From Gemmatimonadota bacterium (lineage in GTDB: Bacteria; Gemmatimonadota; Gemmatimonadetes; Longimicrobiales; Gaopeijiaceae): a DNA stretch of 64,000 bases. The number at the start of each line of letters is the position of its first letter. The first letter of the stretch is position 1. Shown one piece after another: positions 55,600-64,000 of the stretch. Made by a program: the position numbers and the translations under genes. The notes under the pieces were generated by a model. The model did no database searches. It worked only from the letters and a program-made list of their open reading frames with translations, and was not told the DNA's origin. The DNA lies in NCBI GenBank assembly GCA_028873595.1, contig JAPPOV010000030.1, positions 62,001 to 126,000 of the forward strand. The letters are read 5' to 3'.

Positions 55600-58500
55600 G
55601 ACTCAAGTCACTGAAGGTTCAGGGCTTCAAGTCCTTCGCCGACAACACGACGGTCGAGTTCCACGAAGGGATCACCGCGGTCGTAGGTCCGAATGGATGT
55701 GGCAAGTCCAACATCTCTGATGCCATCCGCTGGGTGCTTGGAGAGCAGCGGCCTACCGCGATCCGTGGCGCCAAGATGGAAGAGGCGATCTTTCAGGGTT
55801 CGGTAAATCGCAGGCCTGTCAATCGCGGTTCGGTCTCCTTGACCGTTACGAACGAAGACGGGGCGCTTCCGATCGCGTTCGAAGAGGTCGAGATCGGTCG
55901 TCAGGTGTTCCGGGACGGCGGTAGCGAGTACTCGATCAACCGCTCGACCGTCCGGCTCAAGGACATCGTCGAGCTGTATCGTGACACCGGACTGGGTGCC
56001 AACGCGTACGCGATGATCGAGCAGCGTATGGTGGACGCCATCCTCTCGAACAGGAACGAGGAGCGTCGAGGCCTCTTCGAGGAAGCGGCGGGAATCGGAA
56101 AGTACAAGGACCGTCGGAAGGCTGCGACGCGCAGGCTTGAGCGGGCCGAGATGGACCTGCAGCGCCTCGAAGACGTGATCGCCGAAGTACAGACGAAGGT
56201 GCGGTCCCTCGCCCGCCAGAAGGGAAAGGCTCAACGGTACACCGAGTACCGCCAGCGCCGTCTCGATGTCGAGGTCGAAGTGGTTCGGCATCAGCTGGAG
56301 ACGCTGACTAAGCGGTTGGAGGCCGTCACTGGAGACCTGTCCGGAGATGTCCAGACCGAGCAGGGCATGGTGGCTGAGCTCGCTTCTGCAGAGGCAGAGT
56401 ACGAGTCGCTGAGGCTGCGTGAGGTAGACGCGGAGAAGGAGCGTGTCGCGGCAGCGGGCGTACTTGAAGGCGTGCGTGAGCAGCTGGTTCGCTGGGAACG
56501 CGACCTGGCGGTGGCGGACGAGCGTGCGGTGTACGCAGATCGGCGTCTGGCCCAGATCGACCAGGAGCGTGCAGAGGCCCGAGGCCGAGTCGCGGCTCTC
56601 GAAAAGGATCAGACCGAGTTGACCGTGAGTCGGGATCGAATCGGTACAGAACTCTCGCGAATCAAGACGGTCGCGGCCGATCGAGCAGCAGATGCAGAAA
56701 AGGTTCGTGCCCGCCTCGAAGAGGCTCGCGGTGTGTTCGAGGGAGTGGAGGCTCGTGGTCGAGATATCGCGCGTCGGGTTGCTCAGCTCGAAGGCGACGC
56801 AGATGCATCGCACGCGCAGGAGCAGGAACTCGCCCGTCGGCTCGAGCAGGTAACGTCCGAGTTGAATTCGACGGCCGATACGCTGTCCGATCTGGAATCT
56901 CAGGGGGACCTCTTTTCGGGTCGACTCGACGACCTGGCGGAATCTCTGGAGACCGCGAGATCCGAGGCGGCCCGGAGGGTAAAGGAGCTCGAAGACGCGC
57001 GGGCGGCGTTCGAGATCGCACGGAACCAGCGCAGGAGCTCGGCAGATCGCCTCGCGTCGCTGACGGCTCGGCGAGACGCCCTCGAGGGGCTGGCCCGGGG
57101 TCGGGAGGGCATGGAGCCCGTCGTCAAGGCCGTGCTGGAGGCCTCGATCAACGGCCTGGTCGGTGTGGTGTCCGACTTCATCGACGCCGACGAGGGCGCG
57201 ACATCGGCGGTGGAAGCCTATCTCGGGCCGCTGACGACTGCGGTTGTGGTCGAGGATGCGGCGGCTCTGGACCGCACCCTCGAGTGGTTCGGATCGTCCT
57301 GGAAGGGAGGGGGTGGCCTGATCGTCCTTCCGCTCGACCGGGTGCCGAGCGGTTCAGGACCGTCTGACTCAGGACTTCTCGACCGGATCTCAGTCTCTGG
57401 CCCGGGCGCAACTTGGGTTGTGGCGCTGCTCGACGGTGTGGGTACCCCCGAAACCTCCGCCGAGGTTACGGTCACCGAGCGCGGTGGTGTGGTCAGGGTC
57501 GGAAACCCTTCTGGTGGCTCCGGTGTGCTCGAGCGGAAAGAACGCCTCAAGCGTGTCGTCGCTGAGTCTGAGGAAGCTGAAGCCGCCAGCGCGCAAGCAC
57601 GCGTAGCGGCTGAAGTTGCGGAGCAAGCGCTCCACGCAGCGGAGAAGGCGCTCGAGACCAGCCGCGCTGAACTCAGGGCGGCCGAGGACGAGCACCGAAA
57701 GGTCCACGGAGACCTCGAAGCCCAGACCGACCATCGGGGACGGATGGACCGGCTCCGTGATGAACTGGCTCGCCAGGTGGAGGGGACGCGTGCGGCTCGA
57801 ACACGGGCTGTCGAGCGAGCGCGTGAGGCCCGAGAGGATCGAGGGGTCCTGCTGGAGCAGGAAACGGGACTTCAGGCTGAGCGCGACAGCGCCCGAGGGG
57901 CCGTGGAGGCGGTCCAGGAAGAGTGGGAAACTGCGCGAGCGGAAGAAGCTCGTCTGGCTGTTGACGTGGCCCGCCTCGAGGGGGACGTGTCCCGCATCAC
58001 GGATCGCCTGGACAACATCATGGCGTCCAGGGACCAGGCGGACAGTCGGGTGGAGAACCTCGCGGCCGAGGAAACCGGTCTGAGAGAGGAACAGGCGCAG
58101 GCCCGTGCACTCCGCGCAGATGGGGATGCGGCGACCGAGCGTCTCTTCAGAGAGCGGACACAGGCCGAGACCGAGGTTCAGAAACGGGACGAGGCGTTGC
58201 AGGCGATCTCCGACGCGCTCGCGACGTCGGAGCGTCGCGTCCGTGAGGCTCGGACCCAGGAGCGTGCTGTGTCGGATCGGCGTCACGCTCTCGAACTGGA
58301 AAAGCAGGAACTGAGTGGGCGGATCGCGCGGATCCGCGAGCGTCTGGAGGGGGAGTGGAGCCGTCCGCTCGAGACGCTGTTGAGCGAGGCTCAGCCGGTG
58401 GAGGGCGAGCCGGAGGAACTTGAGCGGGAGCTCGAGGACCTCGTGGTGGCGCTCGAGCGGATTGGCCCGGTGAACATGCTCGCTGTCGAAGAGCACGAGG

Positions 58501-59081
58501 AGGAGAGTGCCCGTCTGGAGTTCCTTACGGAGCAGCGTGCCGACCTGGTCGAGGCTCGCAACGATCTGCGCTCTGCCATCCGCGAGATCAACAAGACCGC
58601 CACGGACCTGTTCAGTGACACGTTCGAGAAGATCCGCGAGAACTTCAGGAAGACGTTCGTGCGTCTCTTCGAGGGTGGGGAAGCTGACCTGTGGCTTCAG
58701 GATCCGGACGATCCGCTCGAGTCCCCGATCGAGATCCACGCCTCACCGCGGGGTAAGAAGACACAGCGGATCGATCTTCTCTCCGGAGGGGAACGGGCTC
58801 TTACGTCGCTGTCGCTGCTCTTTGGGATCTACCTAGTCAAGCCGAGCCCATTCTGTGTGCTCGACGAGGTCGATGCGCCCCTGGACGAAGCGAACATCGG
58901 CCGCTTCATACGGCTCCTGCAGGAGTTCAGTGAGCAGACCCAGTTCGTTGTGATTACACACAATCCTCGCACAATCGAAGCGGCGGACTGGATTTACGGT
59001 GTCACGATGGAGGAGCCTGGCGTCAGTACGGTTGTGGGCGTGAAGCTCGAGGAAGCTCTTCAGGCCGCTGGGTCGGTCTGA
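55596..59081 (+). CDS. smc: Chromosome segregation protein SMC
   Basis: 1161 aa. Condensin ATPase. N-terminal Walker A GPNGCGKSN (residues 31-39), two coiled-coil arms, hinge at about 510-610 (LVGVVSDFIDADEGATSAVEAYLGPLTTAVVVEDA), ABC signature LLSGGERALTSLSLL near 1061, and Walker B VLDEVDAPLDE near 1088. The hinge is followed by a Gly/Ser-rich segment. The ATG at 55596 overlaps the upstream gene (ATGA). scpA and scpB are not in this window. Confidence 0.98.
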   Translation: MRLKSLKVQGFKSFADNTTVEFHEGITAVVGPNGCGKSNISDAIRWVLGEQRPTAIRGAKMEEAIFQGSVNRRPVNRGSVSLTVTNEDGALPIAFEEVEIGRQVFRDGGSEYSINRSTVRLKDIVELYRDTGLGANAYAMIEQRMVDAILSNRNEERRGLFEEAAGIGKYKDRRKAATRRLERAEMDLQRLEDVIAEVQTKVRSLARQKGKAQRYTEYRQRRLDVEVEVVRHQLETLTKRLEAVTGDLSGDVQTEQGMVAELASAEAEYESLRLREVDAEKERVAAAGVLEGVREQLVRWERDLAVADERAVYADRRLAQIDQERAEARGRVAALEKDQTELTVSRDRIGTELSRIKTVAADRAADAEKVRARLEEARGVFEGVEARGRDIARRVAQLEGDADASHAQEQELARRLEQVTSELNSTADTLSDLESQGDLFSGRLDDLAESLETARSEAARRVKELEDARAAFEIARNQRRSSADRLASLTARRDALEGLARGREGMEPVVKAVLEASINGLVGVVSDFIDADEGATSAVEAYLGPLTTAVVVEDAAALDRTLEWFGSSWKGGGGLIVLPLDRVPSGSGPSDSGLLDRISVSGPGATWVVALLDGVGTPETSAEVTVTERGGVVRVGNPSGGSGVLERKERLKRVVAESEEAEAASAQARVAAEVAEQALHAAEKALETSRAELRAAEDEHRKVHGDLEAQTDHRGRMDRLRDELARQVEGTRAARTRAVERAREAREDRGVLLEQETGLQAERDSARGAVEAVQEEWETARAEEARLAVDVARLEGDVSRITDRLDNIMASRDQADSRVENLAAEETGLREEQAQARALRADGDAATERLFRERTQAETEVQKRDEALQAISDALATSERRVREARTQERAVSDRRHALELEKQELSGRIARIRERLEGEWSRPLETLLSEAQPVEGEPEELERELEDLVVALERIGPVNMLAVEEHEEESARLEFLTEQRADLVEARNDLRSAIREINKTATDLFSDTFEKIRENFRKTFVRLFEGGEADLWLQDPDDPLESPIEIHASPRGKKTQRIDLLSGGERALTSLSLLFGIYLVKPSPFCVLDEVDAPLDEANIGRFIRLLQEFSEQTQFVVITHNPRTIEAADWIYGVTMEEPGVSTVVGVKLEEALQAAGSV

Positions 59082-59164
59082 CCCCGTACCCTCTCGTCTC
59101 GGTGGAACCTGCGCTCAAGCGCGTGTAAACTTCAGGGCTTTCGCCCATTGAATGGTTCGGTCTC

Positions 59165-60211
59165 ATGCTCGTCGTCATGAAGCACAACGCCTCCGAGGAA
59201 GACATCTCGGGAGTAGTCGGCACCATCAAGGAGATGGGGTACGACGCGCGTCCGATCCCGGGAGGACCGCGCACGGCGGTCGGATTGGTCGGAAACGATG
59301 GCAGGGCGGATGCCGGTCGACTCCAGGGGCTTTCCGGCGTTCTCGAGGTCATTCCGGTCACTCAGGCCTACAAGCAGGTCTCACGGGAGTGGCGCGAGGA
59401 GGACACTCTGGTCACGCTTCCGAACGGAACGGTGATTGGAGGGCGAGACTTGGTGATGATGGCCGGCCCGTGCGCGGTCGAGGGTGAGCGCCAGATCATC
59501 GAGGTCGCCCATGTCGTCCGTGAGATGGGGGCCACAATCTTGCGTGGCGGAGCGTTCAAGCCACGAACCTCGCCATACTCGTTCCAGGGGCTCGGCCTCG
59601 ATGGCCTGAGGTTCCTGGCTCGTGCGCGTGAAGAGAGCGGCATGGTTGTGGTCACGGAGGCGCTGGACCCGGACGGCGTGGATCTTGTTGCGGAATATGC
59701 CGATATCATCCAGATCGGCGCCCGAAACATGCAGAATTACCCCCTTCTGCGGAGAGCCGGTCGCAGCGGAAAGCCGGTGCTCCTGAAGCGGGGTATGGCC
59801 GCGACGATCGAAGAGTGGCTGCTCGCCGCAGAATACCTTCTCGCCGAAGGCAACCACGATGTGATTCTTTGCGAACGGGGTGTGCGCAGCTTCGCCAAAC
59901 ACACGCGGAACCTACTCGATCTGGCAGCGATCCCCGTCGTGAGGTCCCTGTCGCATCTTCCGATCATCGTGGATCCCAGCCATGGCACCGGGCTGCGTTC
60001 CAAGGTGATTCCGATGGGGCGCGCTGCCGTCGCCGCGGGTGCGGATGGCCTGATGATCGAGGTTCACCTCGATCCACCGCACGCAATGTCCGACGGTGCA
60101 CAGTCACTGTATCCAGAGCAGTTCGGCGAGCTCATGGATCAAATCCGGGTCATTGCGAAGGCGATCGGTCGTGATGTGACCGCCCCGCTAGAGGCGGTCT
60201 CCCCCGTCTGA
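59165..60211 (+). CDS. aroF: 3-deoxy-7-phosphoheptulonate (DAHP) synthase, type I-beta with N-terminal FL/ACT-like domain
   Basis: 348 aa. First step of the shikimate pathway. Residues 1-70 form the regulatory ferredoxin-like domain seen in the Thermotoga-type enzyme ([30 protein letters not shown]). The barrel follows, with metal and substrate sites [74 protein letters not shown] and [14 protein letters not shown] weak promoter (TGGAAC, 17 bases, TAAACT at 59126-59131) lies upstream. Confidence 0.96.
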   Translation: MLVVMKHNASEEDISGVVGTIKEMGYDARPIPGGPRTAVGLVGNDGRADAGRLQGLSGVLEVIPVTQAYKQVSREWREEDTLVTLPNGTVIGGRDLVMMAGPCAVEGERQIIEVAHVVREMGATILRGGAFKPRTSPYSFQGLGLDGLRFLARAREESGMVVVTEALDPDGVDLVAEYADIIQIGARNMQNYPLLRRAGRSGKPVLLKRGMAATIEEWLLAAEYLLAEGNHDVILCERGVRSFAKHTRNLLDLAAIPVVRSLSHLPIIVDPSHGTGLRSKVIPMGRAAVAAGADGLMIEVHLDPPHAMSDGAQSLYPEQFGELMDQIRVIAKAIGRDVTAPLEAVSPV

Positions 60212-60228
60212 CGTCGAGTGCCTCCTGT

Positions 60229-60657
60229 TCACGGGAGGGGACGGGGGCGCCAGGCGTCTTCGATGTGCTCGCAGCGGACCACGTGCCCTGCGTTGATCTC
60301 GATGGCGACCACGTCGAAGCGGACGTCCAGGTCGTGGGGAGCGATGTTACTCAGATAGGCGAGCGCCACCGCCTCGATCTCCCGACGTTTCCTCACGGTA
60401 ACGGCCTCTTCAGGCGCCCCCCAGCCTCGTCCAGAACGTGTCTTCACCTCTACGAAGGCAAGAGTGCTTGCACGCCGACCGATGACATCAATTTCCCGAC
60501 GGCCGAGTCGATAGCCGTGTTCGAGGATACGCCATCCGCGGGACCGTAGGAATTGCATTGCGATGGCTTCGCCTCGGTTCCCCAGCGCGTGGGGCGGATG
60601 GTCTGGCAGGGAGTCGTCCATATGCGAAGCATCGGGCGCGTCCTCCGCCTGATCCAT
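60229..60657 (-). CDS. UPF0102 endonuclease-like protein YraN
   Basis: 142 aa. UPF0102 signature: GNRGEAIAMQFLRSRGWRILEHGYRLGRREIDVIGRRASTLAFVEVKTRSG, including the E-I-D and E-V-K residues of a nuclease-like fold. The ATG at 60657 has GGAA upstream and was preferred to the longer reading from 60876, which would run through the SRP RNA promoter and gene. Convergent with the DAHP synthase gene. Confidence 0.9.
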   Translation of the reverse strand: MDQAEDAPDASHMDDSLPDHPPHALGNRGEAIAMQFLRSRGWRILEHGYRLGRREIDVIGRRASTLAFVEVKTRSGRGWGAPEEAVTVRKRREIEAVALAYLSNIAPHDLDVRFDVVAIEINAGHVVRCEHIEDAWRPRPLP

Positions 60658-60691
60658 GCCTGTTTCCGACGTTTCGAGGGACCGCGACTCG

Positions 60692-60720
60692 TTGACCTGG
60701 TACGGGGGCCCGGGTAGCTT
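60692..60720 (+). promoter_or_regulatory. Candidate promoter for the SRP RNA
   Basis: TTGACC at 60692-60697, 17 bases, TAGCTT at 60715-60720. The predicted start at about 60727 coincides exactly with the 5' base of the RNA stem. Confidence 0.65.
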
Positions 60721-60726
60721 CCCGAC

Positions 60727-60824
60727 TGCCCCAGGTCCGCAGGGCGAAAGCTCACGAACTCCGCCAGGACCCCGCAGGTAGCAACGGTAAGTGCGGTGAT
60801 CGTCGCTGCGGGTTGCCTGGGGCA
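60727..60824 (+). ncRNA. ffs: Bacterial small signal recognition particle RNA (4.5S type)
   Basis: About 98 bases. The outer stem TGCCCCAGG pairs with CCTGGGGCA and then CCGCAG with CTGCGG. Inside, CCGCCAGGACC and AGGTAGCAACGG hold the Ffh-binding element: CAGG on one side and AGCA on the other, with an A-T, C-G, C-G stem between. The apical loop is CCGCA (60772-60776) where nearly all bacterial SRP RNAs have GGAA. Its position just before dnaX-ybaB-recR matches Bacillus, where scr precedes dnaX. ATTTTG follows the stem as a short terminator tail. Confidence 0.8.
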
Positions 60825-60865
60825 ATTTTGATTCAGGCTCGACTTTAACGCCGGTCGCCAAAGAA

Positions 60866-62614
60866 TTGAGCCACAAGGCCTTAGCGCGAAAGCATCGACC
60901 TCGCTCCTTCTCGGAGGTGGCGACCCAGGAGCACGTCTCCGAAACGCTTCGAAGGGCTGTTGCGACTGATCGCGTTGGTCATGCCTATCTCTTCTGCGGT
61001 CCGCGGGGTGTGGGAAAGACCACGCTGGCCCGCGTACTCGCCATGGCACTCAACTGTCCCAAGCGTACGGACGGGGGCGAGCCGTGCGGCGAGTGCGAGT
61101 CGTGCACGCGGATCTGGGGCGGGCACACGGCCTTGGACGTTGTCGAGATCGATGCCGCGTCCAACCGTGGTGTCGATGACGCCCGGGATCTTCGTGAACG
61201 GGCGATGTACGCCCCCTCTGCCGAGGGGCGCACGAAGGTCTACATCGTCGACGAGGCCCACATGCTCACGCGGGAGGCATGGAACGCTCTCCTGAAGATC
61301 CTCGAGGAGCCGCCCCCACGCGTCATCTTCGTCTTCGCAACGACCGAGCCCCAGAAGATCCAGCAGGCTGCAGCCCCGATTCTATCCCGGTGCCAGCGCT
61401 TCGACTTCCGACGCATCGGGGTGCTCGACATCGTTGCGCGCCTCTCGATCGTCCTGGCCGAAGAGGGGGCCCAGGCACCGGAGGACGCCCTGAGGATCAT
61501 CGCCAGAAAGGCGGACGGGGGGATGCGTGACGCTCTTTCGCTTCTCGACCAGGTCATCTCGCTGACGGGTGGGGAGATCGACCTCGACTCGGTGCGGCGT
61601 GTTCTGGGCCTCGTCGAGGACGAGCGGTACCTCGAGCTCGTCGATGTACTCCGCGACAGTCGTCACGATGCGGTCTTCGGACTCGTTCAAAGCCTGGTGG
61701 ACGAGGGCTATGATCTGGTCGAGTTCTACCACGGCCTTCTGGACGTGCTTCGGACCATGCTGCGGTTGAGGTTGTCCCCGGATGCCGACGTCGACGTTCA
61801 GGAAGACATCCGGACGCAGTTATCAGAGCGCGCCTCGGCCTTCGCTCCCGGTGACCTCGTCCGCATGCTCTCCGCTGCCGCCGACCTCGAAAGTCGGGGC
61901 TCTCTTCGCCGCAGTCCGAACCCCCGCCTACCCATCGAGATGCTCCTGCTGCGTATGAGCTTCCTCGATCGAACCGTCGCACTGGAAGAGCTCATCGGGG
62001 CTCTGGGTGGCGCGCCTCCGTCGAATGGAGGGGCCGGATCCGCCGGATCGAACGGGGGGGCTGGGACGTCCGGGCCTCCCGCAAGTGGTTCGGTTCCAGG
62101 GAATGCGACTTCGAGTGCTTCCGACCCCGAGTCGACGACGGCCGCATCGGCGTCCCCGGAAGAACCGGTCGAGCCGAAGGCTTCCGAGGCGCTCGAGGCC
62201 GTTGCCCGAGAAGAGCCCACGAACCCCGAGCCCGTCGTACCCACCGAGGACATCCGGGAAGCGTGGCGCCGCTGGCTCGACTCCGGACGAGGCATGCCAC
62301 CGGGGCTCAGCCCGTTTCTTCACTCGGCTGCCGTGTCGGAAGACGATACCGGGGCACTCGTGATTACGCCGCTGCCAGGTCCGGCGGTGGACCGGCTTGG
62401 GCAGGCCACGGTGATCGAGGCAATCCGAGAAGGGATGACTCCGTTTCTGGGGCGCCGCCCGGTGTTGCGCGTGGATGCTCCGAACAGCGATCGGGCACGC
62501 CCCGATCGCATTAGCCGGGAGGAAGTTCACGCGGATACGCTGAAGGCCCTGTATCGCCAGGAACCGCGTCTCGAACGGGCGGTAGAAGAACTCGATCTGG
62601 AACTCATGGAGTAA
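60866..62614 (+). CDS. dnaX: DNA polymerase III subunit gamma/tau (DnaX)
   Basis: 582 aa. Clamp-loader ATPase. KHRPRSFSEVATQEHVSETLRRAV, Walker A GPRGVGKTTLARVLA, a zinc site with CPKRTDGGEPCGECESC, Walker B VYIVDEAHMLTREAWNALLKILEEPP, and the sensor region ATTEPQKIQ. A Gly/Ser/Ala/Pro-rich linker at about 375-460 leads to a C-terminal tau-like domain. The start is TTG at 60866, without a clear Shine-Dalgarno. I saw no A-rich slippery site, so a separate gamma product is not predicted. Confidence 0.96.
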   Translation: MSHKALARKHRPRSFSEVATQEHVSETLRRAVATDRVGHAYLFCGPRGVGKTTLARVLAMALNCPKRTDGGEPCGECESCTRIWGGHTALDVVEIDAASNRGVDDARDLRERAMYAPSAEGRTKVYIVDEAHMLTREAWNALLKILEEPPPRVIFVFATTEPQKIQQAAAPILSRCQRFDFRRIGVLDIVARLSIVLAEEGAQAPEDALRIIARKADGGMRDALSLLDQVISLTGGEIDLDSVRRVLGLVEDERYLELVDVLRDSRHDAVFGLVQSLVDEGYDLVEFYHGLLDVLRTMLRLRLSPDADVDVQEDIRTQLSERASAFAPGDLVRMLSAAADLESRGSLRRSPNPRLPIEMLLLRMSFLDRTVALEELIGALGGAPPSNGGAGSAGSNGGAGTSGPPASGSVPGNATSSASDPESTTAASASPEEPVEPKASEALEAVAREEPTNPEPVVPTEDIREAWRRWLDSGRGMPPGLSPFLHSAAVSEDDTGALVITPLPGPAVDRLGQATVIEAIREGMTPFLGRRPVLRVDAPNSDRARPDRISREEVHADTLKALYRQEPRLERAVEELDLELME

Positions 62615-62623
62615 GGTGCGGGA

Positions 62624-62950
62624 ATGACGGACCTCTCTCAGCTCATGCAACTCAGTCAGAAGCTTCAGGCGAGAATGGCGGAGCTACAGGAGAATCTCGA
62701 GTCGACGTCCGTTTCCGCGTCGTCCGGTGGCGGCATGGTCACGGTAACGGTCGACGGAAGAGGGCATGCCAAACGAGTTCAGATCGATCCAACCTGTGTG
62801 GACTCACGAGATGTAGAAATGCTCGAAGACCTCGTCTTGGCCGCGATCAGCGAAGCGCAGAACAAGGCTCAGAACGAATATGAAGCGGAGATGCGGAAGG
62901 CCACGGGTGGACTTCCGATGAACATCCCGGGTCTGCCCAAGCTCTTCTGA
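62624..62950 (+). CDS. Nucleoid-associated protein, YbaB/EbfC family
   Basis: 108 aa. Small DNA-binding protein. LMQLSQKLQARMAELQENLES, then SASSGGGMVTVTVDGRGHAKRVQIDP and the helix LEDLVLAAISEAQNKAQNEYEAEM, ending GGLPMNIPGLPKLF. The order dnaX-ybaB-recR is widely conserved. Confidence 0.97.
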   Translation: MTDLSQLMQLSQKLQARMAELQENLESTSVSASSGGGMVTVTVDGRGHAKRVQIDPTCVDSRDVEMLEDLVLAAISEAQNKAQNEYEAEMRKATGGLPMNIPGLPKLF

Positions 62951-62960
62951 CGCGCGCGCC

Positions 62961-63554
62961 ATGTCGGCGATTGATCGTCTTTCCGACGAGTTCTCCCGTC
63001 TCCCGGGAATCGGCTCGAAGACCGCTCTGCGTCTTGTCCACCACCTCATGAAGGCATCGAAGGACGACACACGGCGTCTGGCTCGTGCTCTGGTGGATGT
63101 GGCGGACAAAGTGCGCGCCTGTGACGTATGCGGGAACTTCTCCGAGCACGATCTTTGTGAGATCTGCTCGAACCCGCGACGCGACGTGTCCGTGCTTTGC
63201 GTGGTGGAAGAAGCCTACGAAGTCGGTGCCATCGAGCGTACCGGACAGTTTCGTGGGCTTTTCCACGTTCTTGGCGGACGCCTCTCTCCCCTGGACGGGA
63301 TCGGGCCGGACGAACTCAACGTTGCGACACTCTTGCGGCGGATTGACGGATCGAGGGGTGAGATCCGGGAAGTGATCATCGCGACGAACGCGAGTGTAGA
63401 AGGGGAGGCGACGTCCGTGTTCCTGGAACAGGAGATCAGCCCTATGGGGCCGCGCGTTACGCGCCTCGCCCGCGGGATTCCGGTGGGCAGTGATCTGGAA
63501 TACGTTGATGGAACGACGATCGCGCAGGCGTTGGCTGGCCGACGGGAAATGTGA
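62961..63554 (+). CDS. recR: Recombination mediator protein RecR
   Basis: 197 aa, normal length. Helix-hairpin-helix start (LSDEFSRLPGIGSKTALRLVHHL), the four-cysteine zinc finger CDVCGNFSEHDLCEICSNP, and the Toprim domain (VLCVVEEAYEVGAIERTGQFRGLFHVLGGRLSPLDGIGP). Works with RecF/RecO in gap repair. Confidence 0.98.
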   Translation: MSAIDRLSDEFSRLPGIGSKTALRLVHHLMKASKDDTRRLARALVDVADKVRACDVCGNFSEHDLCEICSNPRRDVSVLCVVEEAYEVGAIERTGQFRGLFHVLGGRLSPLDGIGPDELNVATLLRRIDGSRGEIREVIIATNASVEGEATSVFLEQEISPMGPRVTRLARGIPVGSDLEYVDGTTIAQALAGRREM

Positions 63555-63556
63555 AC

Positions 63557-63871
63557 ATGGACAGGAGTCTGAAGACCGCAGGGTTAACGGTGCTCGCGGC
63601 CGCGGCCGCGGGGGCGATCGCAGCCATGATCATTCGTGGTCAGATCACCCGGCACCAGCGCGACCTGTTTTCGCCACGGGCCTTTCAGAGGCTCGCTGCG
63701 TTGGGGCATATCAGCCGAGAGCCGGCGTCGGTGGATCTGATTCGACTCCTGCTCGACTTCATCTCCTGGGAGCCGAGGCAGATGCTCCGCGATCGTGCTC
63801 AGGCGGTCGTGGATCGCATGCTCGACGATGTAGAGCGGTTGGGGATCGAAGCTCGAGCGAATTCCGCCTGA
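63557..63871 (+). CDS. Small membrane-anchored protein of unknown function
   Basis: About 104 aa. One N-terminal hydrophobic helix (AGLTVLAAAAAGAIAAMIIRG) is followed by a charged helical part (LFSPRAFQRLAALGHISREPASVDLIRLLLDFI). It follows recR directly; the ATG at 63557 has GGGAA upstream, and a GTG at 63551 overlaps the recR stop. I do not recognise the family. Confidence 0.65.
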   Translation: MDRSLKTAGLTVLAAAAAGAIAAMIIRGQITRHQRDLFSPRAFQRLAALGHISREPASVDLIRLLLDFISWEPRQMLRDRAQAVVDRMLDDVERLGIEARANSA

Positions 63872-64000
63872 CTCGGGGGAACCTTGCCCCTCTAGGCGGG
63901 CATGCCGAAGTTACGTGCCGAAGCCCATTCATGGGTGTCGAGCGCCGTGCTCCCTGCTTCTGGCGCGTGCCCCAACCCGTTGAGCGACTGAGAGATCCTG
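63872..64000. other. Right-edge intergenic sequence
   Basis: 129 bases after the last gene. I see no reading frame, tRNA or clear terminator here. Confidence 0.5.

Noticed and set aside
57390-58739. Long antisense frame inside smc (449 codons)
   Set aside because: It mirrors the SMC coiled-coil codon pattern in GC-rich DNA and has no recognisable domain or start signal; the sense gene is certain. The same applies to the long antisense frame at 46714-48504.
60658-60876. Longer YraN protein starting at 60876
   Set aside because: The extra 73 residues are antisense to the SRP RNA and its promoter and show no family sequence.
62054-62060. G7 run in dnaX as a programmed frameshift site for a gamma product
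   Set aside because: Neither alternative frame stops soon after the run, so a short gamma-like product would not result.

Overview
This is a 64 kb chromosomal window of GC-rich (low-to-mid 60s percent by eye), densely packed bacterial DNA. I see no insertion sequence, prophage, CRISPR array or other accessory island. The gene set is mostly housekeeping and Gram-negative-like: menaquinone methylation, a System I (Ccm) cytochrome c maturation cluster, outer-membrane-type secreted proteins, RecA, SMC, DnaX, and ribosomal proteins S6, S18, L9 and L25. The style of the gene families (paired M16 peptidases, zinc-finger anti-sigma with bactofilin-like partner, K+-type membrane pyrophosphatase) would fit Gemmatimonadota or a relative. 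That placement is inference from gene content; no rRNA is present.

Layout. 1-4089 (minus) is a regulatory operon: ECF sigma factor, an anti-sigma factor with three tandem zinc-finger modules, a bactofilin-like membrane protein, and an adhesin-like protein cut by the window edge. 4233-4961 is a UbiE/MenG methyltransferase. 4989-10130 (minus) is M16 - M16 - mutM - purD in reverse order of transcription. 10259-12545 (minus) holds an M48 protease and a cystathionine synthase/lyase. 12717-19155 (plus) holds glmM, glmS, a small membrane protein, dtd, maf and glpK. 19254-24599 is ccmE-ccmF-ccmI-like-ccmA-ccmB-ccmC-ccmD-like. 24625-26241 is a secreted protein of unknown function that meets, tail to tail, a minus-strand operon (26097-30092): disulfide reductase, TVP38, decayed DUF547, and a fused two-glycosyltransferase protein.

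30341-43509 holds recA, alaS, an unknown small protein, a PHP phosphatase, a SIS isomerase, an SDR, cca, rarA, hflX, a DUF2520 protein, pdxJ and a YbhN-type membrane protein. It continues with ispE, tRNA-Gln(UUG), a large unknown secreted protein, prs, rplY, pth, hppA and an M20 peptidase. Next comes a fused rpsF-rpsR gene, a DUF2232 membrane protein, rplI, rsfS, a tail-anchored protein, smc and a DAHP synthase gene. The right end is yraN (minus), an SRP RNA, dnaX, ybaB, recR and a small membrane protein.

Most genes overlap or abut by ATGA, GTGA or TGATG junctions, so long co-transcribed units are likely. A recurring promoter pattern (-35 TTGACC or TTGAGG, 17-18 bases, -10 TAGCTT) precedes several operons and both RNA genes. 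No stretch longer than about 300 bases lacks a gene. The largest gap, 30093-30340 between the disulfide reductase and recA, holds the recA promoter; 63872-64000 at the right edge shows nothing I recognise.

The most unusual observations are the bS6-bS18 fusion, an SRP RNA with a non-GGAA apical loop, hflX apparently starting at ATC, a CxxxY-type CcmE, a broken DUF547 gene joined to TVP38, and the triple zinc-finger anti-sigma factor. I did not find a convincing new multi-gene defence or metabolic system.
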